From Priapulus caudatus (lineage: Eukaryota; Priapulida; Priapulimorpha; Priapulimorphida; Priapulidae), in the NCBI RefSeq assembly GCF_000485595.1, contig NW_014577521.1, positions 64,274-128,273 of the forward strand: a stretch of 64,000 bases of DNA. Direction: 5' to 3'. The translations under genes and the position numbers were made by a program. Shown here one piece after another: positions 61,431 to 64,000 of the stretch. The notes below the pieces were generated by a model. The model worked only from the letters and a program-made list of their open reading frames with translations. It was not told where the DNA came from and did no database searches. How positions within the stretch are numbered: the stretch's first letter is position 1; every line of letters begins with the position of its first letter.

Positions 61431-64000
61431 CTACAAAAACGGTTCTTCCGATTTCACGGACGTGGGTAGGCTGCGACTGTACGTCACCAAATTCTCGGTC
61501 TTCGTAAATTCGCCAGACGCTTGGGAAAAAGCGGCTTCCGTCTTCACCGCCGGGCCTCCCGTAGAGAACACGCTCTTGACCCCTATGACGGGCGAGGACG
61601 TCGTTAGATGCGACCCAGCGCCGCCGCTCGGCACCGACACCATGACGATGGTGGGCGACACCGCCGGACTGCCACTAGATGTCGCCCCCGTTGTCATCAC
61701 CTTCAAAGTTTGCACCTGAGAAAAATGACACAGTATAAATAAGAATACGTAAAGGTTCACGAGCTAACATTGAGATGCATAATGGTGCTCTCAGGTCTAT
61801 ACTACGAGTGAGGTTTGTGTGCCTGCATGCATACATTGTGTATGTGCATGGTGCCTACACTAAGCCTTTGAATACACAATATTGCTTATGGTCATAAGCA
61901 ATATTGTGTATTCAAAGGCTTAGTATTAACATCTTTATTTAGCGATTGCATTAATACTGTAGCTATTGCAAAAGCATTTCCTTTGTCATACTTTGATAAT
62001 GAAAATTATGAAATATAGTTTAGTTTAAAAAAAACCTTGGCAACACCAGTGTAATTTTTAGTCCTTAATTACCACTAATATATCATAGAGACTAGTTGTA
62101 TTGCATGAGAATATACACTGCGAGTACAGTAATGCTGACCCACCTGTTGAGATGTGGCAATTGTCGACGAGCTAGCAGGACGCGCCTGTGATGACACGAT
62201 GACGTATTTTTGGCCAGATGCAGCAGTGCCACCTATAGGCCTCTGCACCGTTGTCGGAAACCGAGCCTGTACCAATCCGGAGCGAGCGCCAGTGCCTGCC
62301 GCCGTTGGAATGTACGTCATCCGCGTCTGAAACAAGTGAACATGCCTAATAACAACGTCTGTACAACAGTCACAGTGTTTCTTTCTATGAGTTACATTCA
62401 CGGGGAAGTCAGGGAAATTGTGGAGTATCCAGGGTCATCAGGCTATGCCACTGAATGTGGGAAATCGGGTACAGACCCACACAAGAAAATGTACCGGTGC
62501 ACTGGCCTTAAAAAATGCACCAGGTCATAACATCCATCTCCCATGTTGCTTGTTTAATGGATGCAAACCGCTCGGTGTTAAAGAATTATTTATTATTCAT
62601 GCTCCTAATTACCACGTTTTACTCCTACTTACCGTACCCACACCTGGCCGCACACCTGTCTGGACGACAGACGGCGGAGGCGCCTGCCGTAGCTTCATGA
62701 CGTGGGAATGAGTAGGTGGTCCTAGGTACCCAAACTCGTTACGGAAATCGTCCAGAGTGTCAGTGCCTTGGCGTGTGGCCTTCCACGCGGCACCTACAAC
62801 TTTCTACGGAGAGCAAGAGTTGTGTTACTGGGAGTCTTCTGCCACCAGAAAGTGATTATTATGTATAAAAATGACAAGGTTTAAATAACTTTCATGTGCT
62901 AGAGAGACAACCGATGGCTTTCAAGAGTTGGAAACAAGGAAGCTCTTCGGAAAGCCATGCGAAGTCAAACACAATTACTTTATGCCTGGTAAATGTTCAT
63001 ACAATATAATAAAATACTGATAATTCAACTCATCATCATAACAAATACTTGATAAAAACTAGTGTTTTTCACCCGATGGTTGAAAAAAAATGCTGTAAAT
63101 TTAATTTCTTTAGTAATTTTTGACCGGCAGAAGAACGACGTGCTTTATCGCGCATTTTTCCGCGGCGGCTAACCTCGACCACGCACCATGATCAGCTGCT
63201 TGACGTGCTCGGCTGCGATGCGGTCTATGTTGCTCAGTACGGGTCCCTCGAGGCAGGCGCGCACGCGCTCCCCGATGAAGCGCACGCGCGGAAACAGCAG
63301 CGTCTTCACCACCTACACGACGACGACGCCACGGAATCGACAAACGTTAGATTCACGCTGTGCTTCACCATGTTTAGATATGTCAACTTAATTTCTTCAT
63401 GGTGGGAAATGAAACGTGCTATACGTAGTAGTAGTAGCAGTGATAGTCAAGTGTTTATTACTATAACACATGACATTACATAAACCTGCATTTTTTAACC
63501 AGTATTAAGCGACATTAATGACATTTCTGGAATTTCAGTAGACATACAACACAGGTTCAACAGCAAGTGATGGTCTGAACAAGCATAGTCTATATATGTA
63601 CTCACTTCATGGCCCAACTCTCCCATGCCTGATATTGCACCATAGTAGCTAGCTAGTGGTGCTCGGTCATTCTGTAAGCATCTGGTGAACATGCGTGTCA
63701 CTCGCGTCTGTATGTTGTTCGTCGTGGTGCTGAAACTCCTATACGATAAAAGCAATTGCACACGTATGCACACATCAATATGAATATGCGCAGCACGACT
63801 TCGACTGCAGATGCAGTTTCCACGAAATTACACGGTTAAACTGACATCCGATGCCAACCTAAAGCGATGCTATAATGCATCAACCAATTGTCGGAAAATC
63901 ACTCGGGTCCGCTAACGAATCCGCTGGCCTTCGCGTGGTATAGCGAGACGACACTAGGGCCGCGCGTTACTTACTTGCACAGCTGATGCATGAGACGGGC
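61431..64000 (-). CDS. TAF6: TAF6, TFIID subunit, 3' part (runs off the right edge)
   Basis: Histone-fold subunit of the general transcription factor TFIID. Exons visible, in transcript order: 64000-63975 (partial), 63739-63606, 63312-63187, 62803-62633, 62326-62144, 61715-61431, joined in frame by GT-AG introns to a stop at 61431-61433. The HEAT-repeat domain is recognisable from TTTNNIQTRVTRMFTRCLQ, YYGAISGMGELGHE, LEGPVLSNIDRIAAEHVKQL and FRNEFGYLGP, all diagnostic of TAF6 rather than TAF6L. The remainder is a low-complexity Ser/Thr/Pro/Gly tail with KYVIVSS and TIVMVSVP, resembling the divergent tail of animal TAF6. The histone fold and start lie outside the window. The 62633 and 63187 donors are GTAAGT and GTGCGT. 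A perfect palindrome sits in the last intron. Confidence 0.93.
61859..61924. repeat. Perfect 66-base palindrome, last TAF6 intron
   Basis: Positions 61859-61890 (ACTAAGCCTTTGAATACACA onward) are exactly reverse-complemented at 61893-61924 with only GT between them. This gives a 32-base-pair hairpin, too clean to be old. Confidence 0.95.

Overview
This window is nuclear DNA of an animal, most likely a marine invertebrate. The genes are interrupted by GT-AG introns, their order has no operon logic, and each protein matches a conserved metazoan family. The space between exons is filled with short inverted-repeat elements, microsatellites, minisatellites and TTAGGG-like blocks. I cannot name the species. 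There are three assembly gaps (23665-23689, 35032-35613, 52569-52914) and one ambiguous base (9503).

Layout. 1-2260: decayed tail of a non-LTR retrotransposon with an RNase H domain. 3006-3885 (-): large C-terminal exon of an FBXL12-like leucine-rich-repeat protein. 3886-14787: gene-poor, repeat-dense, with three copies of a composite element (tRNA-like box, telomere-like block, palindrome). 14788-23018 (-): complete MAP2K4 (MKK4) gene, 11 coding exons, 385 residues. 24956-27315 (+): weak candidate gene that I cannot assign. 28360-36515: mostly repeats, including a 1.7 kb purine tract that flips to a pyrimidine tract. 36516-44944 (+): complete PLA2G6 (group VI calcium-independent phospholipase A2), 16 coding exons, 811 residues. 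51257-57485 (-): complete KIF3B (kinesin-2 motor), 5 coding exons, 759 residues. 59118-59990 (+): COQ4 in one uninterrupted exon. 61431-64000 (-): 3' half of TAF6, running off the right edge.

The genes are unrelated housekeeping functions: stress-kinase signalling, phospholipid remodelling, ciliary transport, ubiquinone synthesis and basal transcription. KIF3B and COQ4 are head to head (1.6 kb apart). PLA2G6/KIF3B and COQ4/TAF6 are tail to tail. All exon chains of the four complete genes keep the reading frame with canonical splice sites, so these models are firm although they were built by eye.

Two patterns deserve attention. First, tandem repeats in several introns contain copies of the adjacent true splice site: donors in MAP2K4 introns 5 and 10, acceptors in PLA2G6 introns 3, 11 and 15. 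They lie beside exons with much higher third-position GC than other exons of the same gene. Second, short palindromes scattered through the window share the end ATCARRAGT (its complement at the other end) but differ in their stems.
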